A stretch of 64,000 bases of DNA from Kineosporia corallincola (lineage in GTDB: Bacteria; Actinomycetota; Actinomycetes; Actinomycetales; Kineosporiaceae). Below are positions 41,018-49,582 of the stretch, in pieces; the stretch's first letter is position 1; the number at the start of each line of letters is the position of its first letter. Made by a program: the position numbers and the translations under genes. The notes beneath the pieces were generated by a model. It saw only the letters and a list, made by a program, of their open reading frames with translations, had not been told where the DNA came from and did not search any database. The DNA is taken from positions 124,001 to 188,000 of the forward strand of contig NZ_JAHBAY010000004.1 in NCBI RefSeq assembly GCF_018499875.1, in the 5' to 3' direction.

Positions 41018-41680
41018 TCAGAGGCAGGTACCCAGGGAGCTCGCGCCGGACGACGTCCCCCGGCTGCCCTGCTGGAACGCCTCGGTGCGCTGGGCGCCGC
41101 TGCCGTGGGCGCCCTCGGCGAACCACGGCACGTCGGGCTGGTCGCCCACCGAAGCCAGCGAACCGAGCAGCTCGTCGAGGTCGCCGTCTTCGAGCAGGAG
41201 CGCCTCGCCGCGCACCGAGTCGCCCAGGTAGGCACCGGCCATGCAGTCGGCCTGGAGCTCGTGCTGGATGGTGAGCTGGTGCGTGATGCCCAGCGAATCC
41301 TGCACGGCGTGGGCATATTCGTGCCCGATCAGGTAGTAGACGAAGGCGTCGCCGATCGTGTCGTACTGCCCTTCGACGAAATTCACGTCATAGGCGATGA
41401 AATTGCCGCTGGGACAGAAGAAGGCGTTGTTCAGCACGAACGGCTCGCCGCCGCACTCGCCGTCGGACGGCTCGTCGTAGGCGAACAGGTCTTCCACCGG
41501 CACGAACTGCCCGCCCTGCGACTCGAAGAACGACGTCCAGTAACTCTCGACGCTGCTGCGGGCGTCGGTGACGTCGCTGTCGAACTCGTCGGCCGGGGCG
41601 GAGGCGGGGTCGCTGCCGCCGCACGCGGCCAGGAGCAGGGCGGCGGACACCAGGCAGCCGACGCGACGAAAGACGCTCAT
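41018..41680 (-). CDS. lipoprotein neutral zinc metallopeptidase
   Basis: This 220-aa lipoprotein has a lipobox LLLAAC (Cys20) after a short signal peptide. A putative neutral zinc metallopeptidase domain follows, with HEYAH (His120, Glu121, His124) and a conserved downstream ELQADCMAGAY. It is expected to be anchored on the outer face of the membrane. Function unknown. The ATG at 41680 has a weak ribosome site. Confidence 0.85.
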   Translation of the reverse strand: MSVFRRVGCLVSAALLLAACGGSDPASAPADEFDSDVTDARSSVESYWTSFFESQGGQFVPVEDLFAYDEPSDGECGGEPFVLNNAFFCPSGNFIAYDVNFVEGQYDTIGDAFVYYLIGHEYAHAVQDSLGITHQLTIQHELQADCMAGAYLGDSVRGEALLLEDGDLDELLGSLASVGDQPDVPWFAEGAHGSGAQRTEAFQQGSRGTSSGASSLGTCL

Positions 41681-41718
41681 AACGTCAGAGAATAGGACAG
41701 ACTGATCAACTCGGCCCG

Positions 41719-42618
41719 TCAGCGGCCTGCCGGCACCGGTCGCGAGCGGGAGCCGGGCGCGTCGAGCAGTCGCCGGGCCACCGGCTGCCCGAGCAGGATG
41801 CCGGCGAAGACCAGCACCAGGCCCGCGAACTGCCGCGGGCCGAACGGTTCCGAACCGGCCAGCACGCCGAGCAGCACGCCGGACACCGGGTTGAGCAGGC
41901 CGATCAGGCCGACGGTCCCGGCGCTGAGGGCGCGCAGGCCGTGGAACCAGACCACGAAGGCGAAGGCCGTGGCCACGAAGGTGACGTAGCCGTACCCGGC
42001 GAGCCGTTGCGCGGTGATGGCCGGGGGTGCGCCCTCCAGGGCGATCGCGACCGGCAGGATCAGCAGGCCGCCGGCGATCAGCTGCCACGAGGTCAGGGCG
42101 AGGATGTTCTGCCGTGGGCTCCAGCGGGTGGTGAGGATGTGCCCGACGGCCGAGAGCATCATGGCGGCCAGGCCGGCCAGCACGCCGCGGTAGTCCACCC
42201 CGGCGGAGTCGCCGAGCAGCATGACCGCCACCCCGGCGATGCCCACCACCGCCCCGGCCAGGGCGAGCACCTGCGGGCGCTCGGCCAGCAGCGGCCAGGC
42301 CACCAGCATCATCGTCACCGACGACGTGGCCATCAGGGTGGACGCGACGCTGGCCGGAAGCAGCTGCGCGGCAACGTAGACCAGGGTGAAGAAGGCGCCG
42401 AAGTTGATCGTGCCGAGCACCAGCGACCGCCACCACCACGAGCCCCGGGGCAACTGCCGGGTGATCAGCAGCAGGAGCAGCCCGGCCGGCAGGGCGCGCA
42501 GGGCGCCGCCGTAGAACGGGTGGTCGGCGGGCAGGGTGTGCCGGGTGACGTAATAGGTGGCGCCCCAGGCGACGGGTGCCAGGGCGGTGAGCGCGACCCT
42601 GCGCGTATTAGCTTCCAT
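41719..42618 (-). CDS. EamA family transporter
   Basis: This 299-aa membrane protein has ten predicted helices and the duplicated EamA arrangement, with WGATYYVTRHTLP in the first half and a matching second repeat (LAGLAAMMLSAVGHILTTRW). DMT-superfamily EamA members export metabolites or drugs. It is divergent from a MarR regulator over a 34-bp palindrome that includes its start codon, so MarR repression of the exporter is likely. A TACTGT lies about 10 nt before the ATG, compatible with a leaderless transcript. Confidence 0.9.
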   Translation of the reverse strand: MEANTRRVALTALAPVAWGATYYVTRHTLPADHPFYGGALRALPAGLLLLLITRQLPRGSWWWRSLVLGTINFGAFFTLVYVAAQLLPASVASTLMATSSVTMMLVAWPLLAERPQVLALAGAVVGIAGVAVMLLGDSAGVDYRGVLAGLAAMMLSAVGHILTTRWSPRQNILALTSWQLIAGGLLILPVAIALEGAPPAITAQRLAGYGYVTFVATAFAFVVWFHGLRALSAGTVGLIGLLNPVSGVLLGVLAGSEPFGPRQFAGLVLVFAGILLGQPVARRLLDAPGSRSRPVPAGR

Positions 42619-42645
42619 GGAAGGTAACAGTACCTTCCATGGAAG
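42612..42645. promoter_or_regulatory. 34-bp MarR-type operator between eamA-like and marR genes
   Basis: Arms CTTCCATGGAAGGTA (42612-42626) and TACCTTCCATGGAAG (42631-42645) are a perfect inverted repeat around ACAG. Each arm contains the 12-bp palindrome CTTCCATGGAAG, so two half-operators of equal sequence are present. The first overlaps the transporter's start codon. TATATAG just downstream may be the -10 of marR. Binding by the adjacent MarR is inferred. Confidence 0.8.
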
Positions 42646-42660
42646 CTATATAGTGGCCCG

Positions 42661-43146
42661 ATGGACCACGTCGACAGGGTTCAGGCCGAATGGGCCCGCG
42701 AACGTCCCGATCTGGACTCCGGCCCGGTCGGGGTGATCGGCCGCCTGCACCGGCTGGCCAACGCCCTGACTCTCGAACTGGTCAGGGTCTACCGAGAACA
42801 CGGGCTGGGCGAGGCCGAGTTCGACGTGCTGGCCGCGCTGCGCCGCGCCGGGGCGCCGTACGAGAGGACGCCCGGTGAACTCGCGCAGTCGACCATGGTC
42901 ACCACCGGCGCCATGACCAAGCGCCTGGACCGGATGGTCGAGGCCGGGTTCGTCACCCGCCGGGCCAGCGAGGTGGACGGCCGCGGCCGGGTGGTCGCCC
43001 TCACCGCCCACGGTCGTGGTGTGATCGACCGGGCCTACGAAGACCATCTTGCCAACGAGCAGCGGCTGCTCGCGCACTTCACGCCGGAGGAACGAAAAGC
43101 CCTCGAAGCGCTGCTCACCGGGTGGCTGCGGCGCTTCGAGGGCTGA
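42661..43146 (+). CDS. MarR family transcriptional regulator
   Basis: This 161-aa winged-helix regulator has the MarR layout. The recognition segment reads STMVTTGAMTKRLDRMVEAGF and the wing reads VDGRGRVVALT. It is divergent from the EamA transporter and likely represses both genes through the palindrome at 42612-42645. TATATAG lies about 9-14 nt before the ATG, so the mRNA may be leaderless. Confidence 0.92.
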   Translation: MDHVDRVQAEWARERPDLDSGPVGVIGRLHRLANALTLELVRVYREHGLGEAEFDVLAALRRAGAPYERTPGELAQSTMVTTGAMTKRLDRMVEAGFVTRRASEVDGRGRVVALTAHGRGVIDRAYEDHLANEQRLLAHFTPEERKALEALLTGWLRRFEG

Positions 43147-43179
43147 CAGGGCCTGACAAGGCTTACGGGGCTTACCGTC

Positions 43180-44709
43180 TCAGCCCAGGGCCTCGGCCTT
43201 CGAGCAGGACTTCTGCCCGCTGCACGCGCGGAGCTTGTGCACCGTGGCGTCGAGCTGCTTGATCCGCTTCGCCGACAGACTGCCCGCGATGTTGTCGGTC
43301 TCGTTCGGGTCTTTCTTCAGGTCGTAGTACTCGCGGTCACCGCTGTTGTACTTGACGTAGAGGAAGTCCTTGGACCGGATGGCCGCGTAGTCCGGCGGGA
43401 TCGGGCTGCGGAAGATGCCCTGGTCCGGGTCGTTGTCGTCGAGCCCGATGCCCTTGTGCTCGACCAGCAGCTGTTTCCGGTCGGTCACCGGGGTGCTGCC
43501 CCCGCTCCACAGCGGCACCAGGCTCTGCCCGTCGATGTGGCTGGGCGAGGTGGTGTTGGCCATGTCGGTGAACGTCGGCCGCAGGTCGATGTTGGAGGCC
43601 ATCGCGTCGGTGGTCCGGCCGGCCGGGACGTCGGGGCCCAGCACCACCAGGGGCACGTTGATGTCGGTGTCGAACGCCGTCATCTTGCCGGAGACCAGCT
43701 TGTGCTCACCCATGTGGTAGCCGTTGTCGGAGCTGAACACGATGTAGGTGTTGTCGGCCACGCCGCTGGCCGTCAGCTGCGCCCGCAGCGCGGTGATCAT
43801 CTCGTCGACCGAGGCCAGGGTCTGCGCGCGGCGGCGGTACTCCTCGTCCATGGTCTTGGCCGAGGCCTTGGAGATCTTCTGGTTGGCCATCCAGGTGGCC
43901 GGGTTCTTGTTCTTCTTGTCGTACGTGGCGGTGCGCGGCGCCTTCAGGTTCGGGTAGAGCTCGGCGTGACGCGGCGCGGGCACGGCCGGCTTGTGCGGCG
44001 TGAACACCGACATCTCCAGGAAGAACGGCTCGTCGCTGCCGGCCGAGCGCTTGATGAAGTCCTGGCCCTTGGCCGAGATGACGTCGGTCAGGTAGTCGTC
44101 TTCGGCCTTGCCGTAGTGCGTGACCTCACCGTTCTCGTTGAGGTTGTAGTTGAAGCCGTTGTAGCCGCTCGCGCTCAGCGCCCACTCGTCCCAGCCCACC
44201 GGGTTGGTGGTGGTCGGCTTCTTCGGGCTGCCGGGCTGGTACTCGTTGAGGAACTTGCCCATGATCGCCGTCTGGTAGCCGGCGCCCTGGAGGTCGGTGG
44301 CGAAGGTGTCCTGGTCGAGGCCCTGGCCCTTGAACACCACGTAGCCGCCGCCGGTCTCCACGGTGTTGGTGAAGATGCCGGTGTTGTGCGGGTACATGCC
44401 GGTGAAGATGGTGGAGCGGGAGGCGCAGCACAGCGAGTTGCTGACGTAGTAGTCGCTGAAGCTGGTGCCCTCTTCCTGCATCTGCTGCACCGAGGGCAGA
44501 TATTTCAGCAGGCCGCTGTCCATGTCGTCGACCAGGACGAACACGATGTTCGGCTTCTCGCTGCTCGAGGTGGCCTTCGCGGCGGTGCCGGTGCTCGTGC
44601 CGGTGGCCTGTGGCGCGGCGGTGTCGTTGTCTGCGGCGGTGGCTGAGGAACAAGCGGTCAGGGCCAGCATCAGGGCGGCGCCCAGAGTGGCCACCCGTTT
44701 CTTCAGCAC
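43180..44709 (-). CDS. lipoprotein sulfatase with CCASR active-site motif
   Basis: This 509-aa sulfatase has a lipobox (ALTAC) and a type I sulfatase core: N-terminal VFVLVDDMDS metal ligands, the active-site stretch SLCCASRST, and the later SSDNGYHMGEH. Sulfatases need a formylglycine at the first Cys (Cys94 of the mature-start numbering), and the canonical motif is CxPxR. Here the Pro is Ala. The second sulfatase downstream has the normal CCPSR. The Ala form is tolerated by anaerobic sulfatase-maturating enzymes but is weak for the aerobic FGE. GTG start with GGAGGAG. The substrate is unknown. Confidence 0.88.
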   Translation of the reverse strand: MLKKRVATLGAALMLALTACSSATAADNDTAAPQATGTSTGTAAKATSSSEKPNIVFVLVDDMDSGLLKYLPSVQQMQEEGTSFSDYYVSNSLCCASRSTIFTGMYPHNTGIFTNTVETGGGYVVFKGQGLDQDTFATDLQGAGYQTAIMGKFLNEYQPGSPKKPTTTNPVGWDEWALSASGYNGFNYNLNENGEVTHYGKAEDDYLTDVISAKGQDFIKRSAGSDEPFFLEMSVFTPHKPAVPAPRHAELYPNLKAPRTATYDKKNKNPATWMANQKISKASAKTMDEEYRRRAQTLASVDEMITALRAQLTASGVADNTYIVFSSDNGYHMGEHKLVSGKMTAFDTDINVPLVVLGPDVPAGRTTDAMASNIDLRPTFTDMANTTSPSHIDGQSLVPLWSGGSTPVTDRKQLLVEHKGIGLDDNDPDQGIFRSPIPPDYAAIRSKDFLYVKYNSGDREYYDLKKDPNETDNIAGSLSAKRIKQLDATVHKLRACSGQKSCSKAEALG

Positions 44710-45119
44710 GTGATTCTCCTCCGCAGATTTCCCGCTGCCTTTTTCACCACCCGGCCGTCGAATCATAAACTGCGCGAACCGGTGCTCATGCCGCATCTGC
44801 TCATGGTGACTTCTCAGCTTCCTCACCGGAACTGAGGGGCCCGGTTGATCGTTTCCGCGTGCTGCCGGGACTTTGAGCAGGTCAGTGCCTGGAATGTGTT
44901 CTCCGTGGCAGCACTTCGGCAACTTCCGGGCCATTCCCGGGCGTCACGCGGCGTGCGCGGGCATCCCGGATGCCGGTCGCCGCGCGGTGTGGACCTGGTC
45001 ACAAGCCATCCGGCGACCCTAAACGGCGCCGCCGCCCCGCCACGCCGGAGCGGCCGCGCTTTCACCGGACCGATCAGCTGTGTAACTTTCAGCAGCCGAA
45101 CGGTGCGGTGAGTGACTAA
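44710..45119. other. 410-bp intergenic region between the two sulfatase genes
   Basis: No gene seen. TATGAT on the minus strand near 44763-44770 may be a -10 for the first sulfatase, with no convincing -35. I see no strong hairpin. The stop of the second sulfatase lies at its right edge, so the two genes may be separate transcripts. Confidence 0.4.
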
Positions 45120-46649
45120 CTAACTGGTGGCCGTGGTGCAGGCCGACTGCCCTTCGCACTTCTTCGCCCTGACCACCAGACGGTGCAGCTTCTTCAGCCG
45201 CCGGGCCGACAGCGAGCCCGCGATGTTCTTCAGCTCGGACGGGTCCCGCACCCGGTCGTAGTACTCCCGTCGTCCGTTGTCGTACTCCACGTAGAGCCAC
45301 TTCCTGCTGCGCAGCGCGAAGTAGTCCGGCGGGTTCGGGCTGCGGAAGATCCCGGCGTCCGGGTCGTTCCTGTCGTAGTCCGGGCCGGTGTGCTCGACCA
45401 GCACGTACTTGCGGGCGGAGGCCTTCGTGGCCTGGCCCCGCCACAGCGGCGCCAGGCTCAGCCCGTCCACGTTCTTCGGGGTGGACGCGTTCGCGATGTC
45501 ACCGAAAGTGGCCCGCAGGTCGATGTTCGAGGCCATCGCGGTGACCTTGCGGCCCTTCGGCACGTCCGGCCCGACCACCACCAGCGGCACGTGGATGTCG
45601 GTGTTGTAGGCCGTCATCTTGCCGGAGATCAGCGAGTGCTCACCCATGTGGTAGCCGTTGTCCGACGTGAACACGAGGTAGGTGCTGTCGGCGACGCCGC
45701 TGCGCCGCAGCTGGGCCCGCACGTCCACGATCATGTCGTCGATCGCCTGCATGGTCTGCGCCCGCTTGCGGTACTGCCGGTCCATCTTCTTCTTCTGCGC
45801 GGCCGTGAGTTTCTTCGACGCCCAGGCCGCCACGTTCTTGTTGATCCGGTCGTACGACTTCACCCGCGGTGCCTTCAGGCCCTTGAACAGATTCTGGTGC
45901 CGCGGCGCCGGCACGTACGGCTTGTGCGGCGTGAACACCGACAGCTCCAGCAGGAACGGCTCGTCGGCCGCCGCGGCACGCCTGATGAAATCCTGCCCCC
46001 GGCGCGAGATCACGTCGGTCAGGTAGTCCCTGGCCCGGCTGCCGTAGTGCTTGACCTTGCCGTTCTGGTTCAGGTTGTAGTCGAAGCCGCTGTATCCGCT
46101 CGCGGCCAGTGACCATTCGTCCCAGCCGGCCGGATTGCTCTTCGTCGGCTTCTTCGTGCTGCCGGGCTGGTACTCGTTCATGTACTTGCCCATGATCGCG
46201 GTGCGGTAGCCCACCTTCTGGAGGTCGGTGGCGAAGGTGTCGCGGTCCAGGCCCTTGCTCTTGAACACCTGATAACCGCCGCCGCTGGACAGCGAATTGG
46301 TCTTGATCCCGGTGTGGTGCGGGTATTTCCCGGTGAATATGGTGGAGCGCGACGGGCAGCACAGGGAATTGGTGACGAAGTAATTCTGGAACGTCACTCC
46401 CTGCTTCTTCATCTTCTGCACGGCCGGCGCGTATTTCATCATGTTCAGCGACATGTCGTCGGTCAGCACGAACACGATGTTCGGATGCTTCACCGACGCA
46501 GCCCTGGCCGGCCGGGCCGATCCGGATGCCGGAGGCTGGGCGGATGCCGAAGCGGATGTCGAAGCGGACGGCGCCGCGCAGCCCGTCAGTGCGGTGACCA
46601 GGAGTCCTGCCAGGACCGTCGTCAACCGGTATGGCCCGTGTTTCAGCAT
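45120..46649 (-). CDS. lipoprotein sulfatase with canonical CCPSR motif
   Basis: This 509-aa sulfatase is a close relative of the preceding one, with lipobox ALTGC, VFVLTDDMS, the canonical active-site SLCCPSRST (first Cys about residue 97) and TSDNGYHMGEH. Cys modification to formylglycine by FGE is expected, but no FGE lies in the window. Tandem duplication with divergence explains the pair. ATG with GGAGGTG upstream. Substrate unknown; arylsulfatase or sulfated-glycan sulfatase are possible. Confidence 0.9.
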   Translation of the reverse strand: MLKHGPYRLTTVLAGLLVTALTGCAAPSASTSASASAQPPASGSARPARAASVKHPNIVFVLTDDMSLNMMKYAPAVQKMKKQGVTFQNYFVTNSLCCPSRSTIFTGKYPHHTGIKTNSLSSGGGYQVFKSKGLDRDTFATDLQKVGYRTAIMGKYMNEYQPGSTKKPTKSNPAGWDEWSLAASGYSGFDYNLNQNGKVKHYGSRARDYLTDVISRRGQDFIRRAAAADEPFLLELSVFTPHKPYVPAPRHQNLFKGLKAPRVKSYDRINKNVAAWASKKLTAAQKKKMDRQYRKRAQTMQAIDDMIVDVRAQLRRSGVADSTYLVFTSDNGYHMGEHSLISGKMTAYNTDIHVPLVVVGPDVPKGRKVTAMASNIDLRATFGDIANASTPKNVDGLSLAPLWRGQATKASARKYVLVEHTGPDYDRNDPDAGIFRSPNPPDYFALRSRKWLYVEYDNGRREYYDRVRDPSELKNIAGSLSARRLKKLHRLVVRAKKCEGQSACTTATS

Positions 46650-46917
46650 CTCGACACCTCCGGAACCCGGTGCGCCGGGCTCGGGGGCGCCCGGCGCGAG
46701 GGGCACGCAGTCAGGGGGTATCGAGGTTACTTAACTGGTTTGGTGCAGTTTTCGGTGTGGCGGTGCTGGTCGCGCTCCGGCACCGTGGCCGTGCCGCTTC
46801 TTCACCGAAAGCGCCACCGGATCACAACGAATGAACAACGGTGGGCGCCGATGCTGACCAGTGCGATTCACCGGCCGCGCGACCGCCCGGCGAAAGTTCC
46901 GGCCCCGCCGGTGAAAA

Positions 46918-47340
46918 TCAGGGGTGCGCTTCGTGACCAGGCTGTCCGGGGGTGCGGGTCTCCTCCTTCATCCGGGCCTCCAGCAGGTGCCGCCGGCCGC
47001 CGGCCAGCCGGTCGCGGGCGTGCCGTTCCAGGTCGCGGGCCGGGGCGTAGTAGCCGTCGTCGTACTCCTCGACCACCTGGAACGTCCACCGCCCGGGCAG
47101 CACGTTGCGGCCGATCAGCTCGCGGTCGAGGCGGTCGGCCGGCTCGTCGTGCCCGGCCGCGCGCAACGCCTCGGACGCCTCGCTGAACTGCCGGTCGGCC
47201 CGTCCGCTGAGCTGATGGAACGCGTACAGGTGCCCGCGGGCCTGCTCGACCGTCTCCAGCGCCTCGGACAGCTTGCCCAGGGCCTCGACCGTCTCGTCGC
47301 TGACACCCGCGGGAACACGGTGGGTCTCGTCGATCGTCAT
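46918..47340 (-). CDS. conserved actinobacterial hypothetical protein
   Basis: This 140-aa, mostly helical, charged protein contains RGHLYAFHQLSG, GRNVLPGRWTFQVVEEYDDGYY and a C-terminal GGRRHLLEARMKE. Near-identical central motifs occur in uncharacterised actinobacterial proteins I recall; function unknown. No signal peptide. Divergent from the FAD oxidoreductase. Confidence 0.8.
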   Translation of the reverse strand: MTIDETHRVPAGVSDETVEALGKLSEALETVEQARGHLYAFHQLSGRADRQFSEASEALRAAGHDEPADRLDRELIGRNVLPGRWTFQVVEEYDDGYYAPARDLERHARDRLAGGRRHLLEARMKEETRTPGQPGHEAHP

Positions 47341-47401
47341 GACCCCTATACCTAGAGCAGACGGCGGCGCGGTGCGTGTTGATCACGGCGACAATGGCGT
47401 C

Positions 47402-48538
47402 ATGAGTTCCACGGATGTCGCGATCATCGGGGCCGGCGTGATCGGCACCACCCTGGCCGCAGCCCTGGTGCGCCGGGGCCGCACGGTGACGCTGATCGAG
47501 GCGGACCGGCCCGGCGCGGGCACCAGCTCGAACAGCTACGGCTGGGTGAACAGCCACCACAAGCATCCGCTCGAATACCACGAGCTCAACGTGCAGGGGG
47601 TCGGGGCCTGGCGGCGGCTGGCCGAAGAACGGCCCGGCGTGGTCGCTTTCACCGGCCATCTGGAGATCGCCGAGAGCCAGGAGCACCGGCGCACCCTGAC
47701 CGGGCGCACCGAGCGCCTGATCGGGCTGGGCTACCCGGCGCGCTGGATCACAGCGGCCCGGGCCCGTGAGCTCACACCGGTCAAAATGGTGGACGACGCC
47801 CTGGTGGCTCTGTTCGAGGGCGAGGGCCATGCCTTTCCCGCGCGCCTGATCGACGAGCTGACCAGGGAGGTGGGGCCGGTGCGGCGGGGCACCGCGACGG
47901 CGGTCGAGATGCAGGAAGACGGGGTGACCGTGCTCCTGGCCGACGGCGGGGAGGTGGACGCGGACGTCGTGGTGGTGTGCGCGGGCACCGGCACCGAGCA
48001 GCTGATCGCCTCGGCCGGGGGTGCGCTGCCGCTGGTGCCGCCCCGGGTCGACTCGCCGTCGTTCGGTTACCTGGCCGACGTGCGGGTGCCGGACCACGGC
48101 GTCACCGCACTGGTGACCACGGACGTCCTCAATCTGCGCCCCAACGGGAACGGGCTGCTGCTGGTGCAGGCGCTCGACCTGGACGGCACCGCCGAGCCCG
48201 GGGTGCCGGCCCCGGCGGCGGTGGTGCGGGAGTTCGGGCGGCGGGTGGCGGCGCTGCTGCCCGGCACGTCGCCGCGGGTGGTGGACGTGCGGGTGGGGCA
48301 CCGGGTGATCCCGGCCGACGGGCTGAGCGCGGCCGGCCCGATGGCGCCCGGCTCGCGGGTGTGGGCGGTGGCCACGCACAGCGGGGTCACGCTGGCGCCC
48401 TGGCTGGCCGGGGTGATCGCCGGTGAGCTGTGCGGCGACGAGCCGGATCCCCGGCTGGCGGCGTTCCGGCCGGAGCGCTTCCTGATGTCCTCCGGGAACC
48501 CGGACCAGGCTGCTCCCCGGGTTCCCGGAGAGCAGTAG
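47402..48538 (+). CDS. FAD-dependent oxidoreductase (DAO family)
   Basis: This 378-aa protein has the FAD-binding GAGVIGTTLAAALVRRG and the second conserved IEADRPGAGTSSNSYGW, typical of D-amino-acid oxidase-like enzymes. Substrate unknown. It is bounded by a start at 47402 and a terminator hairpin within its final codons. Its neighbours are the hypothetical gene 46918 (divergent) and a diguanylate cyclase-like gene (convergent). Confidence 0.88.
   Translation: MSSTDVAIIGAGVIGTTLAAALVRRGRTVTLIEADRPGAGTSSNSYGWVNSHHKHPLEYHELNVQGVGAWRRLAEERPGVVAFTGHLEIAESQEHRRTLTGRTERLIGLGYPARWITAARARELTPVKMVDDALVALFEGEGHAFPARLIDELTREVGPVRRGTATAVEMQEDGVTVLLADGGEVDADVVVVCAGTGTEQLIASAGGALPLVPPRVDSPSFGYLADVRVPDHGVTALVTTDVLNLRPNGNGLLLVQALDLDGTAEPGVPAPAAVVREFGRRVAALLPGTSPRVVDVRVGHRVIPADGLSAAGPMAPGSRVWAVATHSGVTLAPWLAGVIAGELCGDEPDPRLAAFRPERFLMSSGNPDQAAPRVPGEQ
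48490..48530. terminator. hairpin terminator inside the end of the oxidoreductase gene
   Basis: CTCCGGGAACCCGG (48490-48503) pairs perfectly with CCGGGTTCCCGGAG (48517-48530), 14 bp with a 13-nt loop, ending 6 bp before the stop codon. The convergent gene starts its stop 2 bp later, so this coding hairpin can serve both strands. Confidence 0.75.
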
Positions 48539-48539
48539 G

Positions 48540-49529
48540 TCACTCGTGGCCGGTGGGCAGCAGATCCGGGCGGAACACCTGAACCTGACCCCGGCCACGG
48601 GTTTTCGCGGCGCGCAGGGCGATGTCCGCGCGCACCAGCAGCTGGGCCATGTCGGTGCCGGGCTCGATCGCGACCACGCCGATGCCGGCGGCGAGCGACA
48701 CCTGCCTGGCGTCGTCCACCATCAGGGTCGACACGGCGAACACGATCCGGTCGGCGATCTGCTCGGCCGTGGCCCGGTCGATTCCGTGCAGCAGCACGGC
48801 GAACTCGTCGCTGCCCAGGCGGGCGACCACGTCGTCGCCGCGCACCACCTCGCGCAGCAGGTCGGCGACCCGCAGCAGCACCTCGTCGCCGAAGGCGTGG
48901 CCGTGGGTGTCGTTGACCCCGGTGAAGTCGTCGAGGTCGATGAACAGCACGGTGTCGTCGGAGGCCCGGGTCTCCAGGGCCTCACGCAGGCCCTCGGTGA
49001 AGGCCTGCCGGTTGCCCAGCCGGGTGAGGCCGTCGTGCAGATGGCTCTGGTCCAGCTGGGCGTGCAGCAGGCTGGTGCGGTAGGCCAGCATCACCTGGTT
49101 CAGGATGCCCTGCGCGGTGAACACCACCGCGGCGTCGAGATGTCCCGGGCAGCCCAGGGCCATCGTCACCTCGGGGGCGATGTCCGGGTAGGTGATCATC
49201 AGCCAGGTGCAGGTCACCCCGGCGGCCGCGTTCAGCGCCTCGTGCACCTCGGGCACATCGGGATCCGCCCCGGCGGGCACCACCAGCGCACCCGGCCGGT
49301 CCGGGAAAGGCCCCAGCCAGGGTCCCATTCCGTAACCCTCGGCGGTGCGGGCCAGGCGCACCGCGCGCAGGCCGGGGGTGTCGTCGACCAGGTCGCTCAT
49401 CGCGCCCCATCCGGCCATCCGGATCAGGGTGGCGTCGGTGACCGGGGTGTTGAGCAGTTCGGCGCCCACCCGGCAGAGCAACTCCGCGTGGCGTCGGGTC
49501 GTCCTGATGCCGTTCATCCCGGGTCGCAT
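48540..49529 (-). CDS. GGDEF-domain protein with GSDEF signature
   Basis: This 329-aa protein has an unrecognised N-terminal sensor-like region of about 160 aa and a C-terminal GGDEF domain: LFIDLDDFTGVNDTHGHAFGD and the signature LGSDEFAVLL. The second Gly of GGDEF is Ser, which may weaken GTP binding. A diguanylate cyclase or a degenerate c-di-GMP/GTP-binding sensor are both possible. No signal peptide or membrane helix. It follows the propeller gene by 53 bp. The start (49529 or 49517) is uncertain. Confidence 0.85.
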   Translation of the reverse strand: MRPGMNGIRTTRRHAELLCRVGAELLNTPVTDATLIRMAGWGAMSDLVDDTPGLRAVRLARTAEGYGMGPWLGPFPDRPGALVVPAGADPDVPEVHEALNAAAGVTCTWLMITYPDIAPEVTMALGCPGHLDAAVVFTAQGILNQVMLAYRTSLLHAQLDQSHLHDGLTRLGNRQAFTEGLREALETRASDDTVLFIDLDDFTGVNDTHGHAFGDEVLLRVADLLREVVRGDDVVARLGSDEFAVLLHGIDRATAEQIADRIVFAVSTLMVDDARQVSLAAGIGVVAIEPGTDMAQLLVRADIALRAAKTRGRGQVQVFRPDLLPTGHE

Positions 49530-49582
49530 CGTCGCCGTGGTGTCGTGAGTTGAGTTCTCGTGCCGGACGAACCACGAAAGGG

